Below are positions 11,679 through 25,334 of a stretch of 64,000 bases of DNA, in pieces (the stretch's first letter is position 1; the number at the start of each line of letters is the position of its first letter). Source of the DNA: Phyllostachys edulis (taxonomy: Eukaryota; Streptophyta; Magnoliopsida; Poales; Poaceae); NCBI GenBank assembly GCA_036346405.1, contig CM070568.1:29919072-29983071 (forward strand), given 5' to 3'. The notes beneath the pieces are model-generated. The model worked only from the letters and a program-made list of their open reading frames with translations. It had not been told where the DNA came from and searched no databases. The translations under genes and the position numbers were made by a program.

Positions 11679-12614
11679 CTTCGTAACCGGAGAATATGTT
11701 ACCAGATATTCAACTAATGAACGAATTAGAATTTAGTTGAAAAGGAAACAAAATTTCTGTTTTCTGTCAGGATAATCGGACGTACCGCCGTTCATTGGCG
11801 ATGCAGACGATCAAGATCATGGTCGCTCCGCCAAGAACCGGACGTTCCGATTTCCGACCGAAGTTCTAGGTTTGAGAAATTTGTGCATTTTGGTGATTTT
11901 TCATGGAATGAATCCAAGGATCTGATGCGCAAACATCATAATACACCAAAAAACATCTTTTAGTCACTTAGAACTACAGAAATTTAGCACATTTTCAACA
12001 AAACCTAAAACGAGAGTCCTAGGGTTCCAAAGAGGATAAAACGAGAATTAATCCAGGTTTTACCTTGGGATTTGAAGGAGTTGAACCCTGAGGAGGCTTG
12101 CAACACGAAGGTTTTTGAAGAAATGACGCAGATTTGAGAAGATTTGAGGAAGGGCTTTGAGGCGCACTGCAAAGTGGAGAGAGAGAGAGGCGAGGCAAAA
12201 CGCTTCGGACGAACTGTTCGGGTATAAGGCAAAGAAAAATAACGCAAAGGAGTTATAGTTTTCTTTCCTAAACCGACGCGGGTCGCATCACCACCACAAG
12301 CCACGGCCGATTCAATCCTCGGACGCATCTGTTGTTATAACCTTCGGCCGTTCACTCGCGGTCGCATCACAGTTACAACTCCTATCGTTCGATTATCCCG
12401 GATTTCGAAATTTTCTAGAATCGAGATTATTTTGCAAATAATCCTTAGTTTTGCACTCAATTAACTAACTTTAAGGATCATTATGCAAAGAATAGACTAT
12501 TGTCTATATAGGAATATAATTTTATGATCATAGCTATTTTTAATAAAATTTTCAAGATAATTTTCATAAAATACTCAATTAACATCAAATGAAGCACATA
12601 ATAAAGGCAAGAGT
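11679..12614. other. Spacer between pol and the third ORF of the SIRE-like element
   Basis: This is mostly non-coding. It contains an open minus-strand stretch (12005-12328) with no family I recognise. Two blocks of gaccg/cggtcg-like motifs near 11770-11870 and 12290-12400 resemble those in the LTR. Confidence 0.5.
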
Positions 12615-15600
12615 TCAATCAACATTTGAAAGATCTATGACATTTAATTCATTCCTCAATTTGCAAAAGCGGCCTTCATCTAAAGGCTTGGTGAAAATAT
12701 CCGCTAATTGGTCATCGGTTCTTATGTGGCTAATTTCAATATCTCCCTTGCTCACATGATCTCTCAAGAAATGGTGGCGGATATCTATATGTTTGGTTCT
12801 TGAGTGTTGAACAGATTATTAGCAATTTTCACCGCACTATCATTGTCACACAAGAGAGGCATTTTATCAAATGTAATTCCATAGTCCATCAATGTTTGCC
12901 TCATCCATAGCAATCGAAAGCACAACAACTTCCCGCTGAAACATATTCGCCCGGTGGATAGGCTACGAATTTTGTTTCTTGGATGACCATGATACTAAAG
13001 ATCTCCTAAGAATTGACAACTACCCGAGGTGCTTTTTCTATCCACTTTACAACCCGCATAATCGAATCGGCATATCCAATTAAATCAAATTTAGCACCTT
13101 TCGAACCAAAGGCCAATGCTAGAGGAATGCTTTAAATATCTTAGTATTCTTTTAACGGCCATCAAATGACACTCTTTTGGAGTTGCTTGAAATCGTGCAC
13201 ACATGCAAACACTAAACATGATATCGGGCCTAGATGCGGTAAGATAAAGCAAACTACCAATCATAGATCTATAAAGCGTTAAATCTACCGATTTACCTCC
13301 CTCATTTAAGTCGAGATGACCGTTGGTTGCCATGGGAGTCTTGATCGGTTTTGCATCCTCCATGCCAAACTTCTTGATCAAATCTTTATGCATACTTGGT
13401 TTGGCTCACAAAGGTTCCATCTTTAAGTTGCTTGATTTGAAGTCCAAGAAAATAGCTCAATTCTCCGATCATGGACATTTCAAATTCCCTAGACATCATA
13501 TCACCAAATTCTTCGCAAAAATCTTGATTAGTAGAACCAAATATGATATCATCAACATAAATTTGACATACAAAGAAATCATCCTCTAAAACTTTAGTAA
13601 ATAAAGTTGAATCAATTTTCCCGATTTTGAATCCTTTTGAGACTAGAAAATCTCTAAGGCGTTCATACCATGCTCTAGGAGCTTGTTTAAGACCATAGAG
13701 CGCCTTGGAGAGTTTATAGATATGATTTGGATTTTTAGGATCTTCAAAACCGGGAGGTTATTCAACAAAGACAAGTTCGGATATTTTACCATTTAAGAAT
13801 GCACTTTTAACATCCATTTGAAATAATTCAATATCAAAGCACGATGCAAAAGCAAGTAATATCCGAATTGACTCAAGTCTAGCTACGGGAGCAAAAGTTT
13901 CACCAAAATCCAAACTTTCAATTTGTGAAAAACCTTGAGCGACCAATCTTGCTTTGTTTCGAACAATCAAACTATTTTCATCTTGTTTGTTCCTAAAGAC
14001 CCATTTAGTTCCAATAACATTGTGTTCCTTGGGTCGATCCACCAATGACCAAACTTCATTCCGGGTGAAGTTATTGAGTTCTTCATGCATAGCATTCACC
14101 CAATCCGGATCTTCAAGTGCATCTTCTACATGCTTTGGCTCAATAGAAGAGACAAAAGAGTAATGTTTATAAAAAGAAGCAATACGAGAGCGAGTTTGGA
14201 CACCCTTACTTACATCACCCAATATTTGGTCTATTGGATGATCCTTCGCAATTGCATTGTGAATTCTTGGTGGTAGGTTGGATGGTTGATCATCTTCTTT
14301 GTCGTCCTCTTCAATAATTTGTATTTGATTAGTGGAAGAGGTTGGAGCCTCAACTTGAGTGGAAGATGATGGATCATCTTCGGCTTGATATCACCTATTT
14401 GCATATGCTCCATTGCTTTCCTCAAGGCTTCATTTCCTACATCATCCAAATTCTCATGCTCTTCTTGAGAGCCATTAGTTTCATCAAATTGCACATCGTG
14501 CCTTTCTTCAACTAAACCGAGTTTTTGTTGAAGACACGATAAGCTTTGCTATTTGAAGAATAACCAAGCAAGAAACCAACATCGCAACGACTATCAAATT
14601 TTGAAAGACTAACACCCTTCTTTAAAATGTAACACTTGCAACCAAAAACACGAAAGTAAGAGATGTTCGGTTTTCTTCCTACAATTAGCTCATAGGAAGT
14701 CTTTTTCAAAAGACGGTGCAAATAAAGACGATTTATGGCATGACAAGCGGTGTTAATAGCTTCCGCCCAAAAACTATCTAAGTATTATATTCATCAAGCA
14801 TTGTCCTAGCCATTTCAATTAATGTACGATTTTTCCTTTCTACTACTCCATTTTGCTCCGGAGTGTAAGTTGTGGAAAGTTCATGCTTTATACCAAGTTC
14901 ATCACAAAAGTCTTCAACTTTAGTATTCTTGAACTCGGTACCATTATCACTACGGATTTTCTTTATTTTGAAATCAAATTCATTTTGAGCCCTTTTGCAA
15001 ATCTTTTGAAAATCCGGAGGTTTCACTTTTATCATCTAGGAAGAATACCCATGTATATCTAGAGTAATCATCCACAATGACTAAACAATAGCTATTACCC
15101 CGATGCTCTTATAGGTTGTTGGCCCAAACAAATCCATATGTAAGAGTTCCAATGGTCTAGAAGTTGACATGATACTTTTGGAGGGATGAGAATTAGCGAC
15201 TTGCTTACCGCTTGACAAGCACTACAAAGTCTATTTTTCTCAAACTTCACATCTTTCAAGCCAACAACTAAATCATGTTTGAAAAGCTTTTTAAGTTGAA
15301 TCATTCCAACATGAGCTAGCCTTCTATGCCAAAGCCAACCCAATGAGGTTTTTGCCATTAAACAAGTTTTAAACACGATTCACTTGAACTAAAGTCAACC
15401 AAATAAAGATTTCCAAGTCTAAAGCCTTTGAAAACTAAAGAGCTATCATTGGCATTAGTTATGGTTACACCTTCACTTGAGAATGAACAAATTAGTCCAA
15501 GATCACAAATTTGAGCAACGGATAGTAAGTTAAAGTTTAATAATTCTACTAGAGAAACATTAGAAATGGAAAGGTCATTTGAGATAGCAATTTTACCCAA

Positions 15601-15753
15601 ACCTAATACCTTTCCTTTACCATTATCGCCGAAAGTGATCTTGTCTACTCCTTTTCCATTCTCGAATGTGGTGAACATTTTTCTATCACCGGTCATGTGT
15701 TGAGTGCACCCACTATCAAGCACCCAATGTTTTCCACCGGTCTTATAGTTCAC
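12615..15753 (-). pseudogene. Ty1/copia pol of the SIRE-like element, frameshifted
   Basis: Domains appear in copia order on the minus strand. Protease, with HWVLDSGCTQHMTGD, lies near 15730-15690. The GAG-pre-integrase zinc region (WLWHRRLAHVGMIQL ... LCSACQ) lies near 15330-15220. The integrase core, with IRSDNGTEF and TPEQNGVVERKNRTL, lies near 14960-14830. RT begins with WVNAMHEELNNF and has its YVDD active site near 13556-13535. RNase H and the C terminus have [14 protein letters not shown], with a stop at 12615-12617. Frames break at least near 15358, 15090-15035, 14770, 14510 and 13750. The product would copy and integrate the element, but this copy cannot make it as sequenced. Confidence 0.9.
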
Positions 15754-16622
15754 CTACAAAACAAGAGTTAAGTTCTTTTAGGTACCCAAATTTGTTTGGG
15801 TCCTTGGAGGTTAGTAACCAAGGATTTAGGCACCCAAATAGCATTCTTTTTAGCGCCCATAATTGAAGTGCCAACAAAATGAGCGATTACTTTACCATCC
15901 TTAGATTTTCTAAGCATATAGCATGAATCATATATACCAAGAGATAGAACCTTATCCTTAGGACAATTTTGTTGTATATGTCCTATTTCCCGGCACTTAT
16001 AGCAATACTTACCATTTTGCCTCACAAAACTTGTGGGCTTATTTACCGGCTTCTTGCCTTTCTTAGGCACATACCCAAGACCTTCCTTGTTGAATGAATA
16101 CCTTTGCTCACTCAAAAGTTTGTCAAGAGTGGCCTTACCCTTGAAACATCTTTCCAAGCTCTTGCTTAGCTTGGTCACTTGTTCTTTTGTTCATGATTTT
16201 CAACAATGAGCAAAGGATCACAGCATTTGCTAAATTAACATTTGAATCATCACTTGAGCAACATGGCATAGCAAGTAGGTCATCACATGAAGTATATGCA
16301 CTAGTCTTAGCAATTTCTATACTAGGTATTTTATCAATAATATCACATGTAATTCCTACACTAGAACAAGACTTATGTGAATTTTCTTGGATAAGCAAGT
16401 TGTTAGTTTCTTAAGCTCCATATAAGAATCTTTTAGAGAAATAAATTCTCTACTTAAGATCTTATATTTTGATTTTTCTTTTCCAAGATATTCATTTAGC
16501 TCATCAAGCATTTCTACTAAATCATCATAAGTAGGTTCATTGTTATCAATGGATTTTACCTTATCTCCTTTCGCCATGAGACATGTAGGAGTGGAGAATA
16601 GCGAAGGAGCTTCTTTGATAGC
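15754..16622 (-). pseudogene. Copia gag, C-terminal part with zinc knuckle
   Basis: The minus strand encodes a region starting EAPSLFSTPTCLMAKGD, a charged coiled-coil-like stretch (LVEMLDELNEYLGKEKSK), and a CCHC knuckle YCYKCREIGHIQQNCPKD near 16010-15960. It begins abruptly at 16622, where the chromovirus leader starts. The gag N terminus lies on the other side of the chromovirus at 29610-29323. A piece of gag between KTLMKFGPS and EAPSLF is absent, so the junction involved a deletion. Confidence 0.8.
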
Positions 16623-17105
16623 AATGTGCATCGGGTAATAATGAAACCCGGTGCCATGAAGGCGATGATTGTAGGTGTAGCGAAGGTGGCGAACTGCCTC
16701 CCTTGCCGCATCTTGCATGCCATCATCAAAGGTGTTGCACGGATCGGAGCGCCAAAGACGGGAAGACGGTGTCCTGCAAGGTTGGAGTAGATGAGCACCT
16801 CAACTCTCCACAGCTGTTGTTCCTCCACCTGGTACTTGAATCCTTGAAAGGTTGGCCTCTTCCGGTAACCCAGGTGCTGCATCATTTCCCAAAGTATCTC
16901 GCCCGCCCAAAGAAGGCTCAAGTGGGAAGTAGCGTCCCAGATCTCACCATCTAAAATTTTGAGAAAGAGATAAGTTAGTAAACATTTTAAAGAGAAAGGT
17001 TGAGAATGACTCGATAGACTCAAAATAGTTTTTGCTTTTGAAAATAAGTCCTTAGGACAATTCTAGGGCCACGTCCCATGAGACGACATGGCTCGATACC
17101 ACTTT
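16623..17105 (-). repeat. Second copy of the chromovirus primer site and leader
   Basis: This block matches 25446-25932, including the TGGTATCGAGCC primer site at about 17092-17103 and the leader ORF region. A normal insertion would end at the 3' LTR (17106). The extra leader shows that the copy derives from a tandem LTR-internal-LTR-internal arrangement that was truncated at 16623. Confidence 0.8.
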
Positions 17106-20100
17106 TGTCGGACCCGAACGAAAGATCCCGAACCCTCTCGTGTTCATACACCAGTCCAGGATTTCCGGTGTACACAGTTACAAAAATGATAACATAACCA
17201 AATCTCGTGTTTCATTAATAGTAAATCGAGTTCGATACAAATGGGCATGAAGCCAAATAAAGAAGTAAATAACACAATGAAATAAAAAGATAGTAGTAGG
17301 CAGAACGATCCGCCACAGTAATCGCAGGGCGGGCGAGCGTCGCGTGTCCTCACCGTCCCGATAGTAGTCTTCTCTCAAATTTTGTTGCATAAAGCAAGCA
17401 TGAGCACAACTACCGTGCTCGCAAGTTACACCCAATATGGAATTGTAATGCATGCATAAGGTAAACAAAGGACGTTAAGGTGTTATTTTGCGTAAACAAA
17501 TAGCTTTAATTTAAATAATCGTAATAGATTGCAAGGCCATTTTCATACATTAATTAAAATCATATTTTAAATGACAATTGAATAATGTGGATAACCTCCA
17601 CGAAAGGTGATGGATATCCTCCAATCACAATGGCTAACCGCCTAATTTTCCCCACAGACTATCCATCCCGAAAACATCTGTTGAAACCATTTTAAAACCA
17701 AAAACAAGTCTAACTCAAAGTGGCTTTGCTAGCATGTCCATGATCATGACGCGCTATTCAATAGTTTTCTACTCGCAGAGTTTGTACAGCTTTTACCCAC
17801 ACGAGATATTATACCCTTTGTGTCGGCCAATCCACGCTTCCTAAGGCGTGTGACAGAGCAAATATCACAAGGTCGTTATAATGATCTACCTCACAATACT
17901 CGTGTCCGCTAAGGTTTCGCTTCCATTGACTAACCATCCTCCGGAGCCCCTCTTGCGCCATGTGGGACTACCGCTCTAACCAACACCCACTCATACAACA
18001 TGGCACTAACATCTATGAGGTATCCCAAATTATTAAGCCAGTCCTTCCCATACAGACATGTGGTGGTACATTTTGGCATAGCAAAGGAACGCCAAAGGCC
18101 GGTCCTTAATTGACTTGGGCGTCTTTCAAACTAAACCTCGGCTTTAATCCTAACCAGATTAAACCCGCATAAACCTCGCACCCACCTTTCATCCGTTACA
18201 CCCAAGTCCAAACCATCTTTATTTTATTTAGTAAAACCACCTTTACAACAACTCTATGGTAAGACAATACCATAGGTTCAAGTTAAAACAAGTTTGTAAA
18301 GATTTGGCTAAATCCTCCCAAAATCCAAAATCATGGTCTAAGCATTTGCTAAGCATTTCCAAACAATTTATCTATGGGGACAAGGGATGACATTTCAATA
18401 TTCAATATTGGGCATACAAGGACAGTTGGAATATCTAATCATTTAAACAGGAATTTAAAATACTTGAATAAAGGTATGCATGCACTTAATAATTTGAAAA
18501 CTGAATTTAAATAACTTTAAAATAGTAGGCGCAAGATGATCAAAGTATAACTTGCCTTCGCTGAAGTCTTGAAATTCTAATTCTTCGGAAGAATCAAATT
18601 CCCCGGAATCGTCGTAATCTAAACGTGAAAATACGACAATCAATTGAAATTCAAATAAATACAAGACGACAGTTTAAACTAACTCCAAATAAAATAATTA
18701 TATTTTATTTGGCTAGATAATAATTTTATAAGATTTTATAAATTTGAAACACTCAATTTGGAAACAGGAAATAAAAGCTATGAATTTTGCAAGTTTAAAT
18801 CCTAAATTTGCAATTTAAATAGTTTAACTTAAAAAGACAAGTTAAACTAATTCCATATAAACTAATTTTATTTTATTAAGCTAGATAATCTTTTTATAAT
18901 ATTTTAGAAACTTAATTCACAAAATTTGGAGTTGGAGTTCGATGATATGAATTTTACAAATTTAAATCTAAATTTGGAATTTAAATGAATTTCTAAATTC
19001 TAAAACAGAACTAAAATGAAATCCAAATTGAATAATTATATTTTATTTAGTTAGATAATAATTTTCTACGAATTTAGCAATTTGAATCATCTAATTTGGA
19101 GCTAGGATGAATAAGTTATGAATTTTACAAATCAAATCCTAAATCTGTTATTTAAATGATTTTCCCGAATTGTTTTCTTAAAGGAAATCTATTTATCGCA
19201 AGCACCGCTGACGCCAACGCACAGAATTCTCCGATTTAAAAAATAAATCGACGTGTGGGGCCTTTGTGTCGATGACACGCCCATGTGACCAAGCCCACGG
19301 ATCGGGCGCAACGGAGGTGGCGGCGTGTGTGCGACGTGGTCGCCATGTCGGCACTAGGGCTGATGTGGCACCCACGGGCTGCGAGGTGGCGCCGACGTGG
19401 TGAGCCACGAGACCTCGACGGCGGCGGCGCGCGGGTTCCAATGAACCGTGAACGGCGGCGATCTAGACTCCCATGAGGGTACGAGAAGAAAGAGGGAACG
19501 CGAGGGTTCAGTGCGCCACCCACGCGGCGAGGAGAGGACGAGGTGGCCGGCGGCGACGAAGAAGCGGCGGCGAAGCCGGTGGTCGACGGCGACGAGCTCG
19601 GGTCCTCCCATGAGGGCAAGGCGCGCGACCGATCGCGGAGATGCGCGGCGAATGGTGGGCGGCGAGACCCGGCGACGGCAGCGGCGGAATTGAAGCTCCA
19701 AGCCGGGACCCACATGCGAGCAAATCTTAAATTCCAGCGAGTACACGGCGTGAGGGAGGGTGAGTGGTGGCGTTGGCCGTGGTGAGGAGAGGCTCCCAAT
19801 GCTCTCCTTTATAGAGGTCGGGAGGTCCGAGGCGGCGAGGATCGTGGGGATCGTGGCGCGATCGTTCGGGCGATTTCGGCGCACTCCGCGAGAAGAGAGG
19901 GAGAAGTGGGGAACGAGGGCGAGGTGGGCGCGGGCTCGGCGCGCGCTGCAAGGACGCGGGCGGTTGGGCGGCCATGCGAAGCTTGCCCACGCCATGAAAT
20001 GGCGGAGGCGACTTGGTCGCGAGAGACGAAGGGGCGGGGAGAAGATGACGCGACCGCTTGATCTGGATCCGACGGTGCGGGAGTAGGGTGACGCGGTGGT

Positions 20101-20541
20101 TTAGATGCCGTCCGATTAGGATCTGGCGGTGAGGAAGAGAGAGTGAGAGAGAGAGAGGGGAGGTGCGGGCGGTCATGGGCCGTTGGATTTAGATCCAACA
20201 GTCACGCCTAGATGGGCTGTGAGGTGGTGCGGGCCGCCTTGGGTTTCGCCCATACACTGCTTATGATTTTCTTTTGATTTTCTATTTTAAATATTCAGTT
20301 TAATTCATTTAGGCTCTAGAAAATAGCAAATAAATCCTAAAAATTCTAGGAAAATTCATTAATGACTCTAGGATTATTCTAAACCCAAATAAAATGGTTC
20401 TAACTTAAAGTTGATAATAGATTTTGAATTAGAATTTATTTTTGGCTTTAACAATTTAAAGACAAGCTTTAAAAATTTCAAAAATTCACAATTTCAAATA
20501 AGTTTTAAACTTTAACCAAAATTGAAATTTTGGGTGTTACA
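17106..20541 (-). repeat. 3' LTR of the chromovirus
   Basis: It is about 3436 bp. In element orientation it starts TGTAACACCCAAAATTTC at 20541 and ends CCGACA at 17106. It contains an AT-rich first 350 bp, a GC-rich block (19200-20200) open in all frames, a TATA-like box at 19808-19814, and a long AT-rich 3' half. All ORFs in the GC-rich block overlap each other on both strands and are not credible genes. Confidence 0.88.
19808..19814 (-). promoter_or_regulatory. TATA box of the chromovirus LTR
   Basis: The minus strand reads ctataaagg after a GC-rich stretch. The same box is at 28589-28595 in the other LTR. Confidence 0.55.
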
Positions 20542-20552
20542 AACCTCCCCTT
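20542..20552 (-). promoter_or_regulatory. Polypurine tract of the chromovirus
   Basis: The minus strand reads aaggggaggtt immediately before the LTR start tgtaac. Confidence 0.85.
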
Positions 20553-23500
20553 AAGGGAATCTCGACCCGAGATTCGGATTGACCGGCAAGAAGGTGGGGA
20601 TATCCCGCTTAATATCTTCTTCTCGCTCCCAAGTGGCTTCACTTTCCAGTGGTGGCTCCAATCGACTTTGTATGAACGGATGATCTTGTTCCTTGTGACA
20701 CGCTCTGACGCCCGTAATCTTGATCGGTTGCTCCACATAAGTGAGGTCCTCTTGAAGCTCAATGCTTTCGAGAGGGTCGATCTTCCCAAGACTCGAAGGC
20801 ACTTCTTTAGTCAGTGAAACATGGAAGACATTGTGTACAATGGACAAAGATGTTGGTAACTCGAAATGATATGCAACTTCACCTCTTCTTGCCAAAATTT
20901 TGTAAGGTCCCACAAATCAGGTGCGAGTTTTCCTTTGGTTCGAACCTTCTTACTCCTCGAGTGGAGTAACTTCGGAGATAGACAAAATCTCCTTCAAAGA
21001 AAGGTCAACTCTCGCGACGATTATCGGCATAACTCTTCATCGGGTTTGAGCTACTTTCAGATGCTCTCTTATTGCCTTAACCTTACTTTCACTTCTTTGA
21101 TCAACTCGCCCAAAGAATCGATGCTCTCCTACTTCATCCCATAGAAGCGAGTTCGCATTTCGCCATACAAAGCCTCAAATGGGGACATTTGAAGACCGGC
21201 TTGATAGCTATTGTTATACTGAAAATTCGCATAGATAGGCGATTCTTGTCCCAACTTTTCCGTAATCCAAGGCGCAGCTCAAGCATGTCTTCAAGGATCC
21301 GTTGACTCGTTGGTCCGCCATCCGTCTCATGGATGATATGTAGTCTTGAAATTGAGTCTGGTTCCCAAGGCTTCATGCGACTCGCCAAAATCTTGATGTA
21401 AATCGTGATCCTCTGTTGGATCACGATCTTCTTGGGCACTCCGTGTGAGATGCGATCTTAGCCATATATAACTCGCCAACTTTGTCGCCGGGTAGGTGGT
21501 CTTGACGGGAAGGAAATGAGCTACTTTCGTTAACCGATCAATTATCACCCAGATGGAATCACATCCTGACTGAGTCCTAGGAAGTCCGGTGATGAAATCC
21601 ATACCAACTTCTTCCCACTTCCACTCGGGGATCGGTAACGGTTGTAACAAACCAATGGATCTTTGATGTTCGCCTTGACTCGTGACAAACATCACAACAG
21701 ACTCTTAACTCAAGAATTTCCGCTTCATGTCGACCCACCAATATCTTTCCTTAAGATCCCGGTACATCTTGGTGCCGCCAGGTGAATGGAATAAAGGCGA
21801 CTCATGGGCTTCCTTCGAATCGATCGCTTTAAATCCTGCCGATCCGATGACGCAGATGCGTTCCCTAACCACACTGTTCCTTCCTCATCTTCGTGAATCT
21901 GAAGCTTTGCCTCTTCTCATATTCTTCTTGATCTCCTTGATGTCTTCATCTACCAATTGTTTTTCTTTGATCCGACTCAAGTGTTGGTTGAACTTCCAAC
22001 GATTCACACATCCTTGCTCAACAATCTCCAAGTTCGGATGCTTCAATTCTTCATATAACTCTGCCGATTCTCCGAACCAAAATGGTATTGCAATACGCCT
22101 TCTGCTCGGGGCATCCGCAACTACATTTGCCTTGCGGGATGGTAATGGATCTCAAGGTCATAATCCTTTATCAATTCTAGCCATCTTCTCGCTTGGAGAT
22201 TAAGGTCGATCGGGTGAATATGTACTTAAGACTCTTATGATCCGTGAAAACTTCACAAATGTTACCGATGAGATAATGCCGCCAGATCTTTAATGCATGC
22301 GCAATCGCCGCTAATTCAAGGTCATGAGTTGATAATTCCTTCGTGTGGCCTCAATCGACGGATGCATAAGCTACGCCTTTGCCTTCTTGCATCAATACAC
22401 AACCGAGCCCTTGACGAGATGCATCGCAGAAAATCACAAAATCTTTATGAATATCCGGTAGGACCAATACAGTCTTTGAAACTAATATCGCCTTCGAGTT
22501 CTTGGAAACTTTCCTCACAAGCATCTGTCCACTCAAATTTCTTCTCCTTCTTGGTTGAGTCATTGGTCTTGCTATCTTGGAGAAACCTTCAATGAATCTG
22601 CGATAATACCCGCCAATCCAAGGAAGCTTCTCACATCTGTGATAGACTTGGGTTGTTTCCAATCCATTACTGCTTCGACCTTGGCTGGATCTACTGCCAC
22701 TCCTCTTGCGGACACAATATGTCCAAGGAATGCCACCTGACTTAGCCAAAATTCGCACTTACTGAATTTGGCATAAAGCTGGTGCTCTCTGAGTTTTCCC
22801 AAAATTATCCTGAGATGGTCCTCATGCTCTTCTTCATTCTTTGAATAGATAAGGATGTCATCGATGAAAACAACCACAAACTTATCCAAGAATTCCATGA
22901 ACACTTTGTTCATCATATTCATGAAATAAGCAGGGGCGTTTGTCAAACCGAAAGACATTATCAGAACTCGCATAACCCATATCCGTGGTGAAAGCTGTCT
23001 TCGAATATCTTCCGTCTCGATCTTGATTGGTGATAGCGGATCTCAAATCAATCTTCGAGAATACACTTGCTCCTTTCAGTTGATCGAACAGGTCATCAAT
23101 CCTAGGTAGCGGGTACTTGTTCTTGATTGTCACTTCATTGAGTGACCTATAATCCACACACATCCTCATACTATTGTCTTTCTTCTTGACAAATAATACA
23201 GGTGCTCCCCAAGGTGATGAACTGGGTCGAATATATCCCTTGCTTCGCAATTCTTCAATTTGTTTCTTCATCTCCGCCAATTCATTGGCCGGCATTCTGT
23301 AAGGTCGCTTCGAGATTGGAGCGGTCCCTGGGACTAAGTCAATTAAGAACATGACGTCCCTGTCCGGTGGCATGCCGGGTAGATCATCAGGAAAAACATC
23401 CGGGAATTCTTGCACTATTGGTATATCTTCAAGCTTTAATTCCTTCAAGCTGGTCAGAATGGAACTTTCTCCGGTACAGGTCTTGGGCTTGAATTCAACT

Positions 23501-23780
23501 GTGACTCCTTCCTCATTAGTGAGAGTGATAGACCTATCGGCACAGTCTATCCGTCCTTGATTCTTGGCTAGCCAGTCCATTCCAAGTATTACATCCAGAC
23601 CTTGAGAATGCAGGACTATTAAGTCCGCCATGAAGGAAACTCCGGATATCTCGTGGTAAGATTCGCATAGAGAATCGGTTCTCATTTCGAGCCCGGGAAT
23701 GGATTATCATAGGATTACTTAATGGAGAAATAGATAACCCATTTTTGCCCACAAACTTATTGGATACAAAAGAATGCTGA
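20553..23780 (-). pseudogene. Ty3/gypsy pol with chromodomain, frameshifted
   Basis: In order on the minus strand: aspartic protease region ending [17 protein letters not shown] (about 23610-23550); RT with [38 protein letters not shown] and the active site [12 protein letters not shown] (about 22870); RNase H with VLPDIHKDFVIFCDASRQG; integrase with WEEVGMDFITGLPRTQSG and WVIIDRLTKVAHFLPVK (about 21640-21510); then GPYKILARRGEVAYHFELP and a chromodomain-like end, with VTRNKIIRSYKVDWSHHW and EATWEREEDI in different frames. At least six frame breaks are visible, for example near 23020-22970 and 21430. The chromodomain is the basis for calling this a chromovirus. Confidence 0.9.
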
Positions 23781-24990
23781 AGCTCCTAATCAAACAATCG
23801 GCGCGGTATCATATTAACGAAACGTACCAAGGACGACATCTGGCCGCCTCGAGCTTCCTCTGCTGTGGCGTGGTTCACACGCCCTTCGCGGAATCGCTTT
23901 CCGGCTTTGGGTGCCGCCGGTGGGCGGGCGCTCTGACGCTGGCTCGGCCGGTGCCGCAGATCGCTGTCTCTTCGGCATTTGTTGGCATAATGCCCGCCTC
24001 GTTAATGGTAGCATGTCACTCCTGCTGCCGATGAAGTTGGGTTCTTCTGCTGGCCGACTGCAGATGCATTGTTGCGAAGCCGGAAGAGTTGGAGCGCCGT
24101 CTTGCGTCTCGGAGCTCGGGTGTAGAAGACTGGAACCTTCCATTCTGAGGTGGCTGAGGCTGAGCAAAGCGAGGTTTGGGTTGCCCTCCAGAGTTGAACT
24201 TCTGAGCGGCCATCCTCCGCTTGCGGTTCTCCATCTGCAGATGTTTGGCCTCCTGGCGAAAAGCTTTATTCACTAACTGCTGGAAGTCAGTGTAGTCATT
24301 GGAGACCAGCTGGACTGAGATCTCATCGTTCAAACCATCCATGAACCTTTCCTGCCTTTCTTCATCACTAGCCACGTCTGCTGGGGCATAGCGAGCAAGC
24401 TGGTTGAACTTGTGCAGGTATTCACCCACTGTGCGGTTGCCTTGTTTGAGCGCGTGGAACTCTTTCTTCTTCAGGGTCATTATCCCCGCGGGGATATGTG
24501 CATGGCGGAAAGCCCGCACAAACTCCTCCCAAGAGATAGTCTGCGCATCAGCATGGGAGATGTTGTAGTTATCCCACCATTCTGATGCGGGACCGGTGAG
24601 CTGGTGAGAGGCAAACAGGACTCTCTCACGATCAGTACACTGAGTGATATCCAGCTTCTTCCCGATAGCACGGATCCAGTCATCGGCATCCATCGGCTCT
24701 GTCTTTGCTTTGGAGAAGGTCGGTGGGCGATGCGCATGAAATCGCCATGGTCAATCTCTGCGGGTGGAGGTGGTGGTGCGATCCGAGCCGTTGCTCGCAC
24801 ATTCTCGCACTTATTGTTGAGGGACTTAGCTAGGAGGTTAATCAGATGATTCTGGTTTTCCATCATCTGACGCCAATCTGGTCCTTCAGCTGGTGGCGGT
24901 GGTGGTTCTTTGCACGGATCCTCCCCGTAATCAAGCGTCTTCGTTGCCCTCGACTCTCGGACATCGCCATCGCCAGACGGTGGTCACCAT
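23781..24990 (-). pseudogene. Ty3/gypsy gag, frameshifted
   Basis: The minus strand encodes MMENQNHLINLLAKSLNNK, a Pro-rich spacer, then after a one-base frame change near 24710 the capsid region MDADDWIRAIGKKLDITQC, LTGPASEWWDNY and ALKQGNRTVGEYLHKFNQL. A degraded CCHC-like knuckle (GGHYANKC) lies near 23990. The likely start is one of the ATGs at 24960-24975. Capsid residues match the Retrotrans_gag family. The frameshift prevents a full product from this copy as sequenced. Confidence 0.85.
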
Positions 24991-25334
24991 CTGCTAGAAC
25001 TCCAAAGATTTAGGAGAGATAGAGATAGGAAGTTCTAAAGGGTAAATTCTAATGACCCAAGAACACAAAGAGCACACAAGACAAAGAGCAGATTTTTCCA
25101 AAAAGTTCCTTTATTAAGTCATTTTATTCAAAGATTATGGCTACCACAAATAAGATAGTAGCTCATAATTCGCAACTAACGATCGAGCTAACAGGGAAGG
25201 TAACTATAATGGGGTATTGGGGTATAATCCGGCTCATCGAGCTAGCCTCGCCGCCTTGTAGCTAGCGAGCTCATGAGCTACGGTCTTGACTTCTCTTACG
25301 CTTCTTGTAGTCTGCTCGGCGGTGAGCAAGTCAT

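Noticed and set aside
16556..17023. 155-codon minus-strand ORF spanning the copia-chromovirus border
   Set aside because: It is a fusion of two transposon leaders in a frame different from the protein-like leader frame. The partner leader at 25627-25851 has different breaks, so it is a chance open frame.
19193..20198. Many long overlapping ORFs on both strands in the GC-rich block
   Set aside because: They lie inside a chromovirus LTR, overlap in nearly all frames, have low-complexity Arg/Pro/Ala composition, and are not preserved in the other LTR copy (28037-28952). They reflect GC content, not genes.
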